Assembly: GCA_012799415.1 (NCBI GenBank)
Contig: JAAZLH010000113.1
Coordinates: forward strand, 1 to 57,244
Source: Candidatus Epulonipiscium sp.
Lineage (GTDB): Bacteria > Bacillota > Clostridia > Lachnospirales > JAAYNZ01
Direction: 5' to 3'
Length of the DNA stretch: 57,244 bases
This document shows positions 14,859 to 24,540 of this stretch, one piece after another. A program made the translations under genes and the position numbers. The notes below the pieces were generated by a model. The model did not search any database. It was not told the DNA's origin and saw only the letters and a program-made list of their open reading frames with translations. Numbering within the stretch: position 1 is the first letter of the stretch; each line of letters opens with the position of its first letter.

Positions 14859-15599
14859 TTATACCTCCCCGGCCTCATACATAATAATGGATAAAACAGC
14901 TAAACCTGCAGTTTCTGTGCGTAAAATCCGTTTTCCTAATGTTATAGGTTGTATCTTGCATTCAATGGCTTTTTGAATTTCTTCCGTAGTAAATCCACCT
15001 TCTGGCCCAATAAATACACCGATAGACTTCCCTGCTGGTATTGGAAGAACCTGTCCTAGCCTTCCTTCTTTTTCCTCTTCATAGGGAATAATAACATGAT
15101 CTAGTCTACTAGCCATTTCTAACGCTTCATCATAAGAAATAGGATCCAGAACCAATGGTATCATCCCACGTCCTGATTGTTTTGCTGCACCTTCTATAAT
15201 TTTATTCCATCGCTCTACTTTTTTCTTCGTTTTTTGGGCATCAGTTATCTTAACCACTGTTCGTGTAGTCATCACTGGTATGATTTGATGGACACCTAAT
15301 TCAACTGCCTTTTGAATAATCCATTCGAATTTATCTGCTTTTGGCATGCCTTGAAATAGAACAACTTGAATGACAGGTTCATTTTCATTACTCCACTTAT
15401 TTTCGATGGTTACTATAATTTCATCTTGCCCTATTTTATTTATTATAACCTCATAATCCATTTTTTGTCCATCACTTACCAATAGTTTGTCACCTTTTTG
15501 CAAGCGTAACACATTTTTGATGTGTATAATATCTTGGGGATCAGTAATTTGAATTATTTCTTTCCCTATTTGATTCGGCTCTACAAAAAATCTTGCCAT
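14859..15599 (-). CDS. rsmE: 16S rRNA (uracil-1498-N3)-methyltransferase RsmE
   Basis: RsmE methylates U1498 of 16S rRNA. The 246-residue protein is a SPOUT enzyme with N-terminal PUA-like domain (MARFFVEPNQIG) and the C-terminal knot motifs IGPEGGFTTEEI and LGKRILRTETAGLAVLSII. I chose the ATG at 15597-15599, matching the family N-terminus and lying 8 bases after the prmA stop. A longer frame exists upstream but lies inside prmA. Confidence 0.9.
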   Translation of the reverse strand: MARFFVEPNQIGKEIIQITDPQDIIHIKNVLRLQKGDKLLVSDGQKMDYEVIINKIGQDEIIVTIENKWSNENEPVIQVVLFQGMPKADKFEWIIQKAVELGVHQIIPVMTTRTVVKITDAQKTKKKVERWNKIIEGAAKQSGRGMIPLVLDPISYDEALEMASRLDHVIIPYEEEKEGRLGQVLPIPAGKSIGVFIGPEGGFTTEEIQKAIECKIQPITLGKRILRTETAGLAVLSIIMYEAGEV

Positions 15600-15606
15600 A
15601 ATTTCT

Positions 15607-16551
15607 TCACTCTTTTCTTTTTGCAACGATAGCAGCCCATCCACCTTTGGAAAGAATTTCAACAATCTCAAACTGGCCAGCTTCTATGGCTTTTTTCACA
15701 TCTTCCAAACGCTCCGTTATAATACCTGATGCAATAAAAAGACCATGGGGCTGAAGGACTGATGGTACAGGATCTACCAGCTTAATAATAATATCTGCAA
15801 TAATATTTGCAACAACAATATCTGCCTTTTCTTGTACCACTTCTAATAAATCCCCTTGTCGAATTTCAATTAGGTCACTCATATGGTTCTGCTTAGCATT
15901 TTCTATTGCTACCTTAGTTGCATTAGGATCAATGTCTACACCAATTACTTTTTTTGCTCCTAACTTGCCTGCTACAATTCCTAATATTCCACTTCCGCAG
16001 CCCACATCTAAAATAGTATTTTCAGGTTTTATATATTTTTCTAGAAGTTCAACACATAAAGAGGTGGTTTCATGGGTTCCTGTCCCAAATGCCATTCCAG
16101 GATCAAGTTCAATTACTTGGTCACCTTCTTGGAGAAAAGTTGCTGGTTCCCAAGTAGGCTGAATGACAATGTGATTTCCTATACGAAAGGGTTTATAGTA
16201 TTGTTTCCATGCATTAGCCCACTCTGTTTCCTCGCGACTTTGAAGAGTAACTATTCCTTCTCCAATGGGGATAAATTGTTTTATCATTGCAAGGCGGGTT
16301 TTTATTTCCTCCACTCGCTGTAAATATGGCTCTGTTTTTGATAAATAACAATAAATTTCTACCGTATCTTGATCTTTATTTGTAAGAAGGCTTTCATCTA
16401 CAAAATCCCAGTCGTGAGCTTCTGTATTATGCATGAGAATGTCCTTAGGATCGTCAATACGAACTCCCCCAACCCCTAGTTCTGTTAGCATATAAGATAT
16501 AGCTTCTACAGCTTCTGTCCTTGTTTTAATTTTAACTTCTACCCATTCCAC
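15607..16551 (-). CDS. prmA: Ribosomal protein L11 methyltransferase PrmA
   Basis: PrmA trimethylates ribosomal protein L11. The class I fold shows IELDPGMAFGTGTHETTSLC followed by ILDVGCGSGILGI and VVANIIADII, all PrmA signatures. I prefer the GTG at 16549-16551 (MEWVEVKIKT): AAGGAGG is seven bases upstream, whereas the ATG at 16555-16557 is only one base from that site. The usual neighbour of dnaJ and rsmE in Firmicutes. Confidence 0.9.
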   Translation of the reverse strand: MEWVEVKIKTRTEAVEAISYMLTELGVGGVRIDDPKDILMHNTEAHDWDFVDESLLTNKDQDTVEIYCYLSKTEPYLQRVEEIKTRLAMIKQFIPIGEGIVTLQSREETEWANAWKQYYKPFRIGNHIVIQPTWEPATFLQEGDQVIELDPGMAFGTGTHETTSLCVELLEKYIKPENTILDVGCGSGILGIVAGKLGAKKVIGVDIDPNATKVAIENAKQNHMSDLIEIRQGDLLEVVQEKADIVVANIIADIIIKLVDPVPSVLQPHGLFIASGIITERLEDVKKAIEAGQFEIVEILSKGGWAAIVAKRKE

Positions 16552-16583
16552 CTGCATTCCTCCTTCTATTGGCTCGTGCCTTA

Positions 16584-17729
16584 TTAATTCAATGCCTCTC
16601 CAAAAGCATCTTTGACTTTGTCAAAAAAACTTTTACGTTGTGGATGAACATCATCACCACTAATTTTGGCAAATTCCTCTAATTTTTTTCTTTGTTCGTC
16701 ATTGAGTTTGGTTGGAACATCGATAGACACAGTTACATATTGATCTCCTCGTATCTTAGGATTTCTAAGATTTGGTATTCCTTTTCCTCTAAGACGAAAT
16801 ACTGTGCCAGTTTGGGTTCCTTCTTTAATGCTATATTCCACTTTTCCATCTAATGTTGGAACCTGTACTTGCCCTCCTAATGTGGCTTGAACAAATGTGA
16901 TAGGCATTTTACAATAGACATCATATCCTTGTCTCTCAAAAAGAGTATGTGGCTTAATACCTACAGTAATAAGTAAGTCCCCATAAGGGCCTCCTCGTTG
17001 ACCTGGTTCTCCTTTGCCTTGTAATCGAATGCTTTGCCCATGGTCAATGCCTGCAGGAATATTTACCTGAATGGTTTTTCTTGCTCTTACATTCCCTTCC
17101 CCATGACAGGTATCACAAGGATTAGGAATAATCTTACCTTCTCCTCTACAGACATCACAAGTACGAACGCTTGTCATGCTGCCAAAAAGAGTGTTTTGGT
17201 TATAGCGTACTTGCCCAGACCCATGACAATGTTGACAAGTTTGTGCTTCTGTACCAGGTTTTGCTCCTGTGCCACTACAAGTCGTACAGCTTTCCCTAAG
17301 CATTAGATCAATTTCTTTATCTACTCCAAATGCTGCTTCATCAAAGGTAATTTCAATGGAAGTACGAACATCCGCTCCACGCATAGGACCTGTTCTTTGG
17401 CGCTGGCCCATTCCACCACCAAAAAAATCACCGAATACACTTCCAAAGATATCACCCATATCAAAATCACTATAACCACCGCCGCCACCATTGCTAAAGG
17501 CTGCATGGCCAAACTGATCGTATTTTGCTCTTTTTTCCTCATTACTAAGCACTTCATATGCTTCTGTTGCTTCTTTAAATTTATGCTCAATCTCTTCGTT
17601 ATTTTCGCTATCTGGATTCATATCAGGGTGATATTTTTTCGCAAGCCGTCTATAAGCTTTTTTGATATCTGCCTCTGACGCATTTCTATCCACACCTAAT
17701 ATTTCATAATAATCTCTATTGGTTGCCAT
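16584..17729 (-). CDS. dnaJ: Chaperone protein DnaJ
   Basis: The Hsp40 co-chaperone stimulates DnaK ATPase. The 381 residues show the J domain with HPD in [10 protein letters not shown] (33-37), a Gly/Phe-rich linker ([16 protein letters not shown]), four CxxCxGxG zinc motifs between about 140 and 215, and the C-terminal substrate domain. Promoter candidate at 17771-17800, behind the terminator after dnaK. AAGGTG precedes the ATG. Confidence 0.95.
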   Translation of the reverse strand: MATNRDYYEILGVDRNASEADIKKAYRRLAKKYHPDMNPDSENNEEIEHKFKEATEAYEVLSNEEKRAKYDQFGHAAFSNGGGGGYSDFDMGDIFGSVFGDFFGGGMGQRQRTGPMRGADVRTSIEITFDEAAFGVDKEIDLMLRESCTTCSGTGAKPGTEAQTCQHCHGSGQVRYNQNTLFGSMTSVRTCDVCRGEGKIIPNPCDTCHGEGNVRARKTIQVNIPAGIDHGQSIRLQGKGEPGQRGGPYGDLLITVGIKPHTLFERQGYDVYCKMPITFVQATLGGQVQVPTLDGKVEYSIKEGTQTGTVFRLRGKGIPNLRNPKIRGDQYVTVSIDVPTKLNDEQRKKLEEFAKISGDDVHPQRKSFFDKVKDAFGEALN

Positions 17730-17770
17730 TTTCTCACCTTCCAGCTCGGATATCTATAAATAACCTTTTT

Positions 17771-17800
17771 ATTATATCATTATTACTAGGAAAAAGCCAA
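17771..17800 (-). promoter_or_regulatory. Possible internal promoter for dnaJ
   Basis: TTGGCT (17800-17795), 18-base spacer, TATAAT (17776-17771). The -35 box lies in the 3' arm of the dnaK terminator, which would compensate for termination upstream. Confidence 0.45.
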
Positions 17801-17822
17801 AGATTTTTATCTTTGGCTTTTT
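17791..17822 (-). terminator. Terminator or attenuator between dnaK and dnaJ
   Basis: AAAAAGCCAAAGAT and ATCTTTGGCTTTTT form a 14-base-pair stem with a 4-base loop and a T-rich end on the minus strand. It would reduce read-through from dnaK to dnaJ. Confidence 0.75.
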
Positions 17823-17829
17823 GAATAAA

Positions 17830-19674
17830 TTATACTTCCTTGTAATCTGCGTCAACTACATCATCATCATCGTTGCCCGCTGGCCCTTCTTGCATTCCTG
17901 GATCTTGTTCTGCTTGTTGTTGGTATAATTTTGTAGAAACTTCTTGGAATACATTCATCAGTTGATCTTTGCCTTCTCTTAAAGCTTTCACTTCTTCATC
18001 TGTCATTGTTTCCACATTGGCTTTTTCTACAAGCTCTTTCAACTTTTTCAATTCATCTTCAATTCGTTGCTTATCTGACGCTTCTATTTTTTCTTCTAAA
18101 TCTTTAAGCATTTTTTCTGTTTGGAAAACCATTGAATCAGCTTCATTCTTGATATCAATAGCTTCTTTTCGTTTTTTATCTTGCTCTGCATACTGCTCTG
18201 CTTCTCGTACCGCTCTTTCTATTTCTTCATCATTAAGATTGGTGCTTGCAGTAATCGTAATACTTTGTTCTTTACCAGTGCCTAAGTCTTTCGCACTTAC
18301 GTTTACAATACCATTAGCATCAATATCAAAAGTAACTTCAATTTGGGGAATACCTCGTGGTGCTGGTGGAATTCCATCCAAACGAAAACGCCCTAATGTT
18401 TTATTGTCTTTTGCTAAAGGTCTTTCACCTTGCACAACATGAATATCTACTGCTGTTTGATTTTCATCTGCTGTAGAAAAGATTTGGCTTTTTTTAGTAG
18501 GAATCGTTGTATTACGTTCAATCAGATTGGTAGCTACACCACCTAATGTTTCAATACCAAGAGAAAGAGGGGTAACGTCTAACAACAAGATATCTCCTGC
18601 CCCTGCATCTCCAGCTAATTTACCACCTTGAATAGATGCACCAATGGCAACACATTCATCAGGGTTGATGCCCTTAAAAGGCTCTTTTCCTGTTAGGTTT
18701 TTTACTGCATTTTGTACTGCAGGTACTCTAGTAGAACCTCCAACTAAAAGAACTTTGTCAAGCTCAGATGCTGCTAATCCGGAATCACTTAAAGCATTTC
18801 TAACAGGAACTAAAGTTCTTTCTACTAGGTCTGCTGTAAGCTCATCAAATTTTGCTCTTGTTAAATTCATATCTAAATGTTTGGGACCCTCTTGAGTTGC
18901 AGTGATAAAGGGTAAATTCACATTTGTTGTAGTAGATGTGGAAAGTTCCATCTTTGCTTTTTCTGCTGCCTCTTTCAGACGTTGCATAGCCATTTTATCT
19001 TGGCTGAGATCCACACCTTCTATTTTTTTGAATTCAGTTATTAAATGTTGAATCACACGTTGATCAAAGTCATCTCCACCTAAACGGTTATCACCACTAG
19101 TAGCTAATACTTCAATAACACCTTCTCCAATTTCAATAATGGATACGTCAAAAGTTCCACCACCAAGGTCATAAACCATGATTTTTTGTTCTTGCTCATT
19201 TTCAAGCCCATAAGCTAAAGCAGCTGCTGTTGGCTCGTTAATGATTCTTTTTACATCTAAACCTGCAATTCGTCCAGCGTCTTTAGTAGCTTGCCTTTGA
19301 CTATCTGAGAAGTAAGCCGGCACAGTAATGACAGCTTCTGTCACTGTTTCTCCTAAATAACTTTCTGCATCTGCCTTTAGCTTTTGTAAAACCATGGCTG
19401 AAATTTCCTGAGGTGTATGTTGTTTTTCATCTATTTGAACACGATAGTCAGAACCCATATGTCGTTTAATAGAACCTACTGTTTTATCAGGATTTGTAAT
19501 TGCTTGACGTTTTGCAGGTTCTCCTACCAAACGCTCTCCTGTCTTTGTAAAAGCTACAATAGACGGAGTTGTTCTTGCACCTTCTGCATTTGGAATAACA
19601 ACAGGACTGCCTCCCTCCATAACTGCGACACAGGAGTTTGTTGTTCCTAAGTCAATACCTATAATTTTTCCCAT
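17830..19674 (-). CDS. dnaK: Chaperone protein DnaK (Hsp70)
   Basis: The 614-residue Hsp70 begins [19 protein letters not shown], with ATPase signatures [28 protein letters not shown] and [13 protein letters not shown], the substrate-binding domain ([14 protein letters not shown]) and an acidic tail [13 protein letters not shown]. The ATG at 19672-19674 has AGGAGG eight bases upstream; the longer frame adding MENKEEQF covers that site and is unlikely. Third gene of the CIRCE-controlled operon. Confidence 0.96.
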   Translation of the reverse strand: MGKIIGIDLGTTNSCVAVMEGGSPVVIPNAEGARTTPSIVAFTKTGERLVGEPAKRQAITNPDKTVGSIKRHMGSDYRVQIDEKQHTPQEISAMVLQKLKADAESYLGETVTEAVITVPAYFSDSQRQATKDAGRIAGLDVKRIINEPTAAALAYGLENEQEQKIMVYDLGGGTFDVSIIEIGEGVIEVLATSGDNRLGGDDFDQRVIQHLITEFKKIEGVDLSQDKMAMQRLKEAAEKAKMELSTSTTTNVNLPFITATQEGPKHLDMNLTRAKFDELTADLVERTLVPVRNALSDSGLAASELDKVLLVGGSTRVPAVQNAVKNLTGKEPFKGINPDECVAIGASIQGGKLAGDAGAGDILLLDVTPLSLGIETLGGVATNLIERNTTIPTKKSQIFSTADENQTAVDIHVVQGERPLAKDNKTLGRFRLDGIPPAPRGIPQIEVTFDIDANGIVNVSAKDLGTGKEQSITITASTNLNDEEIERAVREAEQYAEQDKKRKEAIDIKNEADSMVFQTEKMLKDLEEKIEASDKQRIEDELKKLKELVEKANVETMTDEEVKALREGKDQLMNVFQEVSTKLYQQQAEQDPGMQEGPAGNDDDDVVDADYKEV

Positions 19675-19733
19675 AAATTGTTCCTCCTTGTTTTCCATAT
19701 CTTTATCTTATTTATGATCAATCTAATTGAAGA

Positions 19734-20315
19734 TTAATTGGCTACTGTGACCATGCTATATCGAAGAACTTGGTCTTGATATAAATATCCTTTTTGAAAT
19801 TCTTCTATGACTTCATTTTCTCCATACTGTTCATCTTCTATGTGCGTAACAGCATTATGATAATTAGGATCAAAAGGATGACCCAAGGCTTCAATTTTCT
19901 TCACGCCCATATCCTCTAGAATAGACATAAGCTGTTTATAAATCATTTCCACACCTTGTGCAAATCCAATATTCAGCTCTTCCTGCTCTTTCGCATTTAC
20001 AAGAGCACGCTCAAAATTATCAATAACAGGTAATAACTTTTCTATGGTTTCTTTTGCTCCCATTTCGTACATACTTGTTTTTTCTTTTGTAGTTCGTTTT
20101 CTAAAATTATCAAACTCCGCCATTGTTCTTTGAAGACGATCTAAGTATTCCTTATTTTGCTCTTCCTGTTCCTTGAGAGCTTTTTTTAAAACCTGTAGCT
20201 CGACGTCCAAATTTTCATCATCGGAATCAAAATGATTTACATCTTTTTCCACTTGTTGTTCTTCTACATCTTGCATTTCTGTATTTCCTGCTTTTTGCAT
20301 ATCTTGCTGGCTCAT
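19734..20315 (-). CDS. grpE: Nucleotide exchange factor GrpE
   Basis: The 193-residue protein has a disordered acidic N-terminus, a long coiled coil (about 40-100) and the C-terminal beta domain ending with HNAVTHIEDEQYGENEV and the signature GYLYQDQVLRYSMVTVAN. It releases ADP from DnaK. Lies between hrcA and dnaK with short gaps; AAGGTG precedes the ATG. Confidence 0.95.
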   Translation of the reverse strand: MSQQDMQKAGNTEMQDVEEQQVEKDVNHFDSDDENLDVELQVLKKALKEQEEQNKEYLDRLQRTMAEFDNFRKRTTKEKTSMYEMGAKETIEKLLPVIDNFERALVNAKEQEELNIGFAQGVEMIYKQLMSILEDMGVKKIEALGHPFDPNYHNAVTHIEDEQYGENEVIEEFQKGYLYQDQVLRYSMVTVAN

Positions 20316-20347
20316 CTTTTTGCACCTTCCTTTTCTATTCTATCCTT

Positions 20348-21394
20348 TCACCCATCCATTAACCCCCGAATCATATGATCCATATGTTCCACTAAGTTCG
20401 AAAGTGTAGCAACGACCCGTCCATAATCCATCCGAGTCGGACCTAGGATACCAATGGTTCCTACAGTCTGATCCCCCATTTTATAGGTAGTGGTAACGAT
20501 ACTACAGTCTTTCATTTCTTCCACAGGATTTTCATTTCCAATGGTAATACTAATATTGTTATGTTTTTGCTTTGAAGGTTTAGGAGATAATATCGATGTT
20601 AAAAACTCTTTTTCTTCTAAGGCATGAAACAATGTTTTTGCTTTTAGAACATCATTGAATTCAGGAAAATCTAAAATACGAATGGCTCCACTTAAATAGA
20701 TTTCTGGCTCATTCACGGATTGAATGGTTTCTACAATAATATGGAACACATCCTCCATTATAACCCCATACTCTCCCATTTGTTGCTTTAATTCACCAAT
20801 TAAGGAGGAATTCATCTCCTCTAATGTTAATCCTTGTAAAGCCTGATTTAGCATATTCGATAGCTGTATCAAAGCATGCGATGAAATTGGTTTTACTATA
20901 TTCAATAGATGGTTTCTTACTAAATTACTATCTGTAACAGTAACAATGATAATTGTTCTTTCATCTAAAGGTACTAACTGAATATGTTTTAATTTTGCCT
21001 TATGAGTTTGTGGAGTAGATATTAACGTAGTATAATTGGTTATCATAGCTACTAATTTGCTAATATCTTGAATCATGGATTCGATCTTATCAATTTTTTC
21101 CGTAATAATTTGTCGGACTATTTCTAACTGCTGTATTTCTATTGCAGAATAGTCCATTAATTGTTCAACATATAAACGATAGCCTTGGTCAGATGGAATT
21201 CTACCTGCTGAAGTGTGAGGCTGAATAATAAACCCCAATTCCTCTAAATCAGCCATTTCATTCCTAATCGTAGCAGAACTAATCCCTAAGTTGTATTTTT
21301 TAGAAATCGTTCTAGAACCAACTGGCTCTGCTGTTTCTAAGTAATCGGAAATAATCGCATGTAAGATTTGTAGTTTTCTTTTATTTAAATCCAT
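20348..21394 (-). CDS. hrcA: Heat-inducible transcription repressor HrcA
   Basis: HrcA represses the class I heat-shock operon through CIRCE. The 348 residues start with the winged helix (ILHAIISDYLETAEPVGSRTISKKYNLGISSATIRNEM) and continue with the GAF-like and dimerisation domains. First gene of the operon, with CIRCE and a sigma-A promoter directly upstream. Confidence 0.96.
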   Translation of the reverse strand: MDLNKRKLQILHAIISDYLETAEPVGSRTISKKYNLGISSATIRNEMADLEELGFIIQPHTSAGRIPSDQGYRLYVEQLMDYSAIEIQQLEIVRQIITEKIDKIESMIQDISKLVAMITNYTTLISTPQTHKAKLKHIQLVPLDERTIIIVTVTDSNLVRNHLLNIVKPISSHALIQLSNMLNQALQGLTLEEMNSSLIGELKQQMGEYGVIMEDVFHIIVETIQSVNEPEIYLSGAIRILDFPEFNDVLKAKTLFHALEEKEFLTSILSPKPSKQKHNNISITIGNENPVEEMKDCSIVTTTYKMGDQTVGTIGILGPTRMDYGRVVATLSNLVEHMDHMIRGLMDG

Positions 21395-21415
21395 ATGATC
21401 CCTTCCTTTTTATTG

Positions 21416-21442
21416 TTAGCACTCTAACCTATTGAGTGCTAA
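21416..21442 (-). promoter_or_regulatory. CIRCE operator of the dnaK operon
   Basis: TTAGCACTC, nine bases, GAGTGCTAA: a perfect CIRCE element 22 bases before hrcA and just downstream of the predicted -10 box. HrcA binds it to repress the operon at normal temperature. Confidence 0.97.
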
Positions 21443-21452
21443 CACCTGACAT

Positions 21453-21493
21453 AAAAATATCACTCTATCTTTTATTTGTCAAGTGATATTTTT
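21453..21493 (-). terminator. hemW terminator overlapping the hrcA promoter
   Basis: AAAAATATCAC (21453-21463) and GTGATATTTTT (21483-21493) form an 11-base-pair stem around a 19-base loop, ending in T-run on the minus strand. It starts five bases after the hemW stop. The hrcA -35 lies at the loop edge and the -10 in the 3' arm. Confidence 0.6.
21454..21482 (-). promoter_or_regulatory. Sigma-A promoter of hrcA-grpE-dnaK
   Basis: TTGACA (21482-21477), 17-base spacer, TATTTT (21459-21454). CIRCE starts 12 bases downstream, the usual layout. Confidence 0.8.
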
Positions 21494-21497
21494 GTTT

Positions 21498-22646
21498 TTA
21501 TTCTAATAAAAACTGCTCAAATACCAGATTACCTACCTCTAGCCCCTTTGATGTCAATTTAACTTTATTTTGTTCTATCTTTAGCAATTCTTGATCTACC
21601 ATTTTGTTTAAAACAATCCCATAGACATCCTCTATTTTTTTTTGAAAACGTTCATAGAAAACATCCATAGACACCCCATCTATGAGACGTAATCCTAAAA
21701 ACATAGTTTCTTCATAAGACTCTTTTAGGGTAATCATTTGATGATTTATTTGTATCTTCTGCAAATGATGACTTTTTTCTATATATTGCTTAATGTTTTC
21801 AATGTTGTTATATCTTTGCTGTTCAAAAAAAGAATGAGCACCAACTCCAAGCCCTATATACTCTTGGCCTGTCCAATATTTTAAGTTATGTTTCGATTCT
21901 TTTTGCCTTTTTGCAAAATTGGAAATTTCGTAATGCTCATAACCTGCTTGGGTTAACATTGAAATACATTTTCGATACATATAAAGGGTTTCATCCTCCG
22001 TGGGCAATTGTAGCTGATTTTTGCCCCATAAGATATGAAAAGGAGTTCCTTCTTCTATAATCAAACTATAACAAGAAAGATGCTCTGGATTAAGTGTAAT
22101 AATTTGAGACAGTGTCTCTTCCCAATGTTCTAGCTTTTGTTCTGGTAATCCAAACATAAGATCAATGCTAATATTATTAAATCCAACTGCTCTTGCTGCT
22201 GCATAGTTTTCTAAAAATTGTTCTAACCTGTGTCCTCTTCCTAGTTTTTGAAGTAATGAATCTTGATAGGCTTGTAAACCAATGCTTAAACGATTAATAT
22301 TGATCTCATTTAATCTTTGTAACTGAATCTTAGATAATGTACCTGGATTGGCTTCGATGGTTATTTCTGCTGTCGGTATTATTGTAAAATTCCTATACAA
22401 TTCAAATAGAATTTTTTCTAGTAAAGGGATGGGTAAAATTGTCGGTGTACCCCCCCCAATAAAAATGCTATCTACTTCGTAAGAAATAAGCAACTCCCCA
22501 TAAGCTTGAATTTCCTTCACTAACGCTTGTACATAAGGTTCAAAATAAGAAGTTTGATTTGCTTTAGATAGAAAATCACAATATCTACATTTTGATATAC
22601 AAAAAGGAATATGAAGATACAAACCAATGTTTTTTTTCATAAGCAT
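21498..22646 (-). CDS. hemW: Radical SAM heme chaperone HemW
   Basis: The 382-residue radical SAM protein has HIPFCISKCRYCDF (CxxxCxxC cluster motif) and the HemN C-terminal domain. HemW members of this family insert heme into proteins and lack the coproporphyrinogen oxidase activity of HemN. Its ATG overlaps the lepA stop (TAATG), so it is coupled to lepA as in other Firmicutes. Confidence 0.88.
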   Translation of the reverse strand: MLMKKNIGLYLHIPFCISKCRYCDFLSKANQTSYFEPYVQALVKEIQAYGELLISYEVDSIFIGGGTPTILPIPLLEKILFELYRNFTIIPTAEITIEANPGTLSKIQLQRLNEININRLSIGLQAYQDSLLQKLGRGHRLEQFLENYAAARAVGFNNISIDLMFGLPEQKLEHWEETLSQIITLNPEHLSCYSLIIEEGTPFHILWGKNQLQLPTEDETLYMYRKCISMLTQAGYEHYEISNFAKRQKESKHNLKYWTGQEYIGLGVGAHSFFEQQRYNNIENIKQYIEKSHHLQKIQINHQMITLKESYEETMFLGLRLIDGVSMDVFYERFQKKIEDVYGIVLNKMVDQELLKIEQNKVKLTSKGLEVGNLVFEQFLLE

Positions 22647-24454
22647 TATTCCAATTTAAGGACACTCATAAAAGCTGTTTGAGGTACTTCTACATTTCCT
22701 ACTTGACGCATTCTCTTTTTACCTTCCTTTTGTTTCTCTAAGAGTTTACGCTTTCGGCTAATATCTCCACCATAGCATTTAGCAAGTACATCTTTTCTAA
22801 GGGCGCGAACTGTTTCTCTTGCAATCACCTTTTGCCCAATAGCAGCTTGAATAGGAATTTCAAATAAATGCCTTGGTATTTCATCCTTTAATTTTTCAGC
22901 AATTTTGCGCCCCCGATCATAGGCTTTGGATTCATGAACTATAAAAGATAATGCATCAACGACTTCTCTGTTAATCATAATATCAAGTTTAACTAACTCA
23001 GATTCCCTATAACCAATCAATTCATAATCAAAAGAAGCATAGCCCCTTGTTCTTGATTTTATAGCGTCAAAAAAGTCATAAATGATCTCATTTAAAGGAA
23101 GTTCGTAGACAATGAGGGCCCTTGTTTCATCCAAGTAATCCATACTGATATAAATACCTCGACGTTCTTGACAAAGTTCCATAATTGCCCCGATATAGTC
23201 AATAGGTACCATAATCTCTGCTTTTACAATAGGCTCTTCTGTATAGGAAATTTCTGATGGAGGAGGTAAATCTGTTGGATTAGATAAAAGAATCATTTCT
23301 CCATCAGTTTTATATATTTTATAGATAACACTTGGTGCTGTCGTAACTAAATCAATATTGTATTCCCTCTCTAATCGTTCTTGAATAATCTCTAAATGTA
23401 AGAGCCCTAGAAATCCACATCTGAAGCCAAATCCTAATGCAACAGAAGTCTCTGGTTCATAATATAAAGATGCATCATTAAGCTGTAGCTTTTCTAATGA
23501 TTCTTTTAAATCTTCATAGTTAGCACCATCTGCCGGATACATCCCACAATATACCATTGGATTTACTTTTTTATATCCTGGCAACGCTTCTTTCGTTGGA
23601 TTATTAGCATCAGTAATGGTGTCCCCTACATTTGTATCTTTTACATTCTTAATACTGGCCGTGAAGTAACCTACGGTCCCTGGTGTTAGTTCTTCAGTAG
23701 GAATAAACCGTCCAGGGCCAAAAAAACCAACCTCTACTACCTCAAATTCTTTTTGAGTGGCCATCATACGTACTCTCATACCCTTTTTTAAGATTCCATC
23801 TTTAATACGACAAAATACAATAACACCTCGATAAGGATCATAAATTGAATCAAAAACTAGTGCTTTTAAGGGTGCATCAATATCACCTTGGGGTGCTGGG
23901 ATTTTTTCAACAATGGTTTCTAATACTTCTTCAATATTGATACCTGCTTTTGCAGAAATTAAAGGTGCATCCATAGCAGGAAGGCCAATAATATCTTCTA
24001 TTTCTCTTTTTACCATATCTGGGTTGGCGCTTGGCAAATCTATTTTATTGATAACAGGAACTACTTCTAAATGGTGCTCTAGGGCCAAATAAACATTGGC
24101 TAATGTTTGAGCCTCAATACCTTGTGCAGCATCTACAACTAAAATAGCGCCTTCACAAGCTGCCAAACTTCTAGATACTTCGTAGTTAAAGTCCACATGT
24201 CCAGGTGTATCAATGAGATTGAAAATGTATTCATTCCCATCTTTTGCTGTATAAATTAATCGAACGCACTGGGATTTAATGGTGATCCCTCTTTCCCTCT
24301 CTAAATCCATATTATCTAAAACCTGCTCTTGCATTTCTCTCTCAGTGAGCAAGCCTGTTGTTTGGATAATTCGATCGGCAAGGGTGGATTTTCCATGATC
24401 AATATGTGCGATAATACTAAAATTTCTTATTTGATCCTGTCGGTAAGAAGCCAT
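22646..24454 (-). CDS. lepA: Elongation factor 4 (LepA)
   Basis: The 602-residue translational GTPase has G1 [10 protein letters not shown]3 DTPGHVDF, G4 NKIDLPSA, domains II and III, and the LepA-specific C-terminal domain ([20 protein letters not shown]). It acts on stalled or misassembled ribosomes. Own promoter at 24510-24538; AAGGAGG upstream of the ATG. Confidence 0.95.
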   Translation of the reverse strand: MASYRQDQIRNFSIIAHIDHGKSTLADRIIQTTGLLTEREMQEQVLDNMDLERERGITIKSQCVRLIYTAKDGNEYIFNLIDTPGHVDFNYEVSRSLAACEGAILVVDAAQGIEAQTLANVYLALEHHLEVVPVINKIDLPSANPDMVKREIEDIIGLPAMDAPLISAKAGINIEEVLETIVEKIPAPQGDIDAPLKALVFDSIYDPYRGVIVFCRIKDGILKKGMRVRMMATQKEFEVVEVGFFGPGRFIPTEELTPGTVGYFTASIKNVKDTNVGDTITDANNPTKEALPGYKKVNPMVYCGMYPADGANYEDLKESLEKLQLNDASLYYEPETSVALGFGFRCGFLGLLHLEIIQERLEREYNIDLVTTAPSVIYKIYKTDGEMILLSNPTDLPPPSEISYTEEPIVKAEIMVPIDYIGAIMELCQERRGIYISMDYLDETRALIVYELPLNEIIYDFFDAIKSRTRGYASFDYELIGYRESELVKLDIMINREVVDALSFIVHESKAYDRGRKIAEKLKDEIPRHLFEIPIQAAIGQKVIARETVRALRKDVLAKCYGGDISRKRKLLEKQKEGKKRMRQVGNVEVPQTAFMSVLKLE

Positions 24455-24509
24455 CGACGGAATTCCTCCTTCGTCTTTTTAAAATTTATAATCCGCTCTG
24501 CTGATGGAT

Positions 24510-24538
24510 ATTATAGCATAGGGAAGGGTATTCCTCAA
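24510..24538 (-). promoter_or_regulatory. Sigma-A promoter of lepA-hemW
   Basis: TTGAGG (24538-24533), 17-base spacer, TATAAT (24515-24510). It lies just past the spoIIP stop, separating vegetative lepA from sporulation genes. Confidence 0.65.
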
Positions 24539-24540
24539 GC

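Noticed and set aside
17969..18442. 157-codon open frame antisense to dnaK
   Set aside because: Ser/Phe-rich shadow of the dnaK coding frame, with no ribosome binding site or family resemblance.
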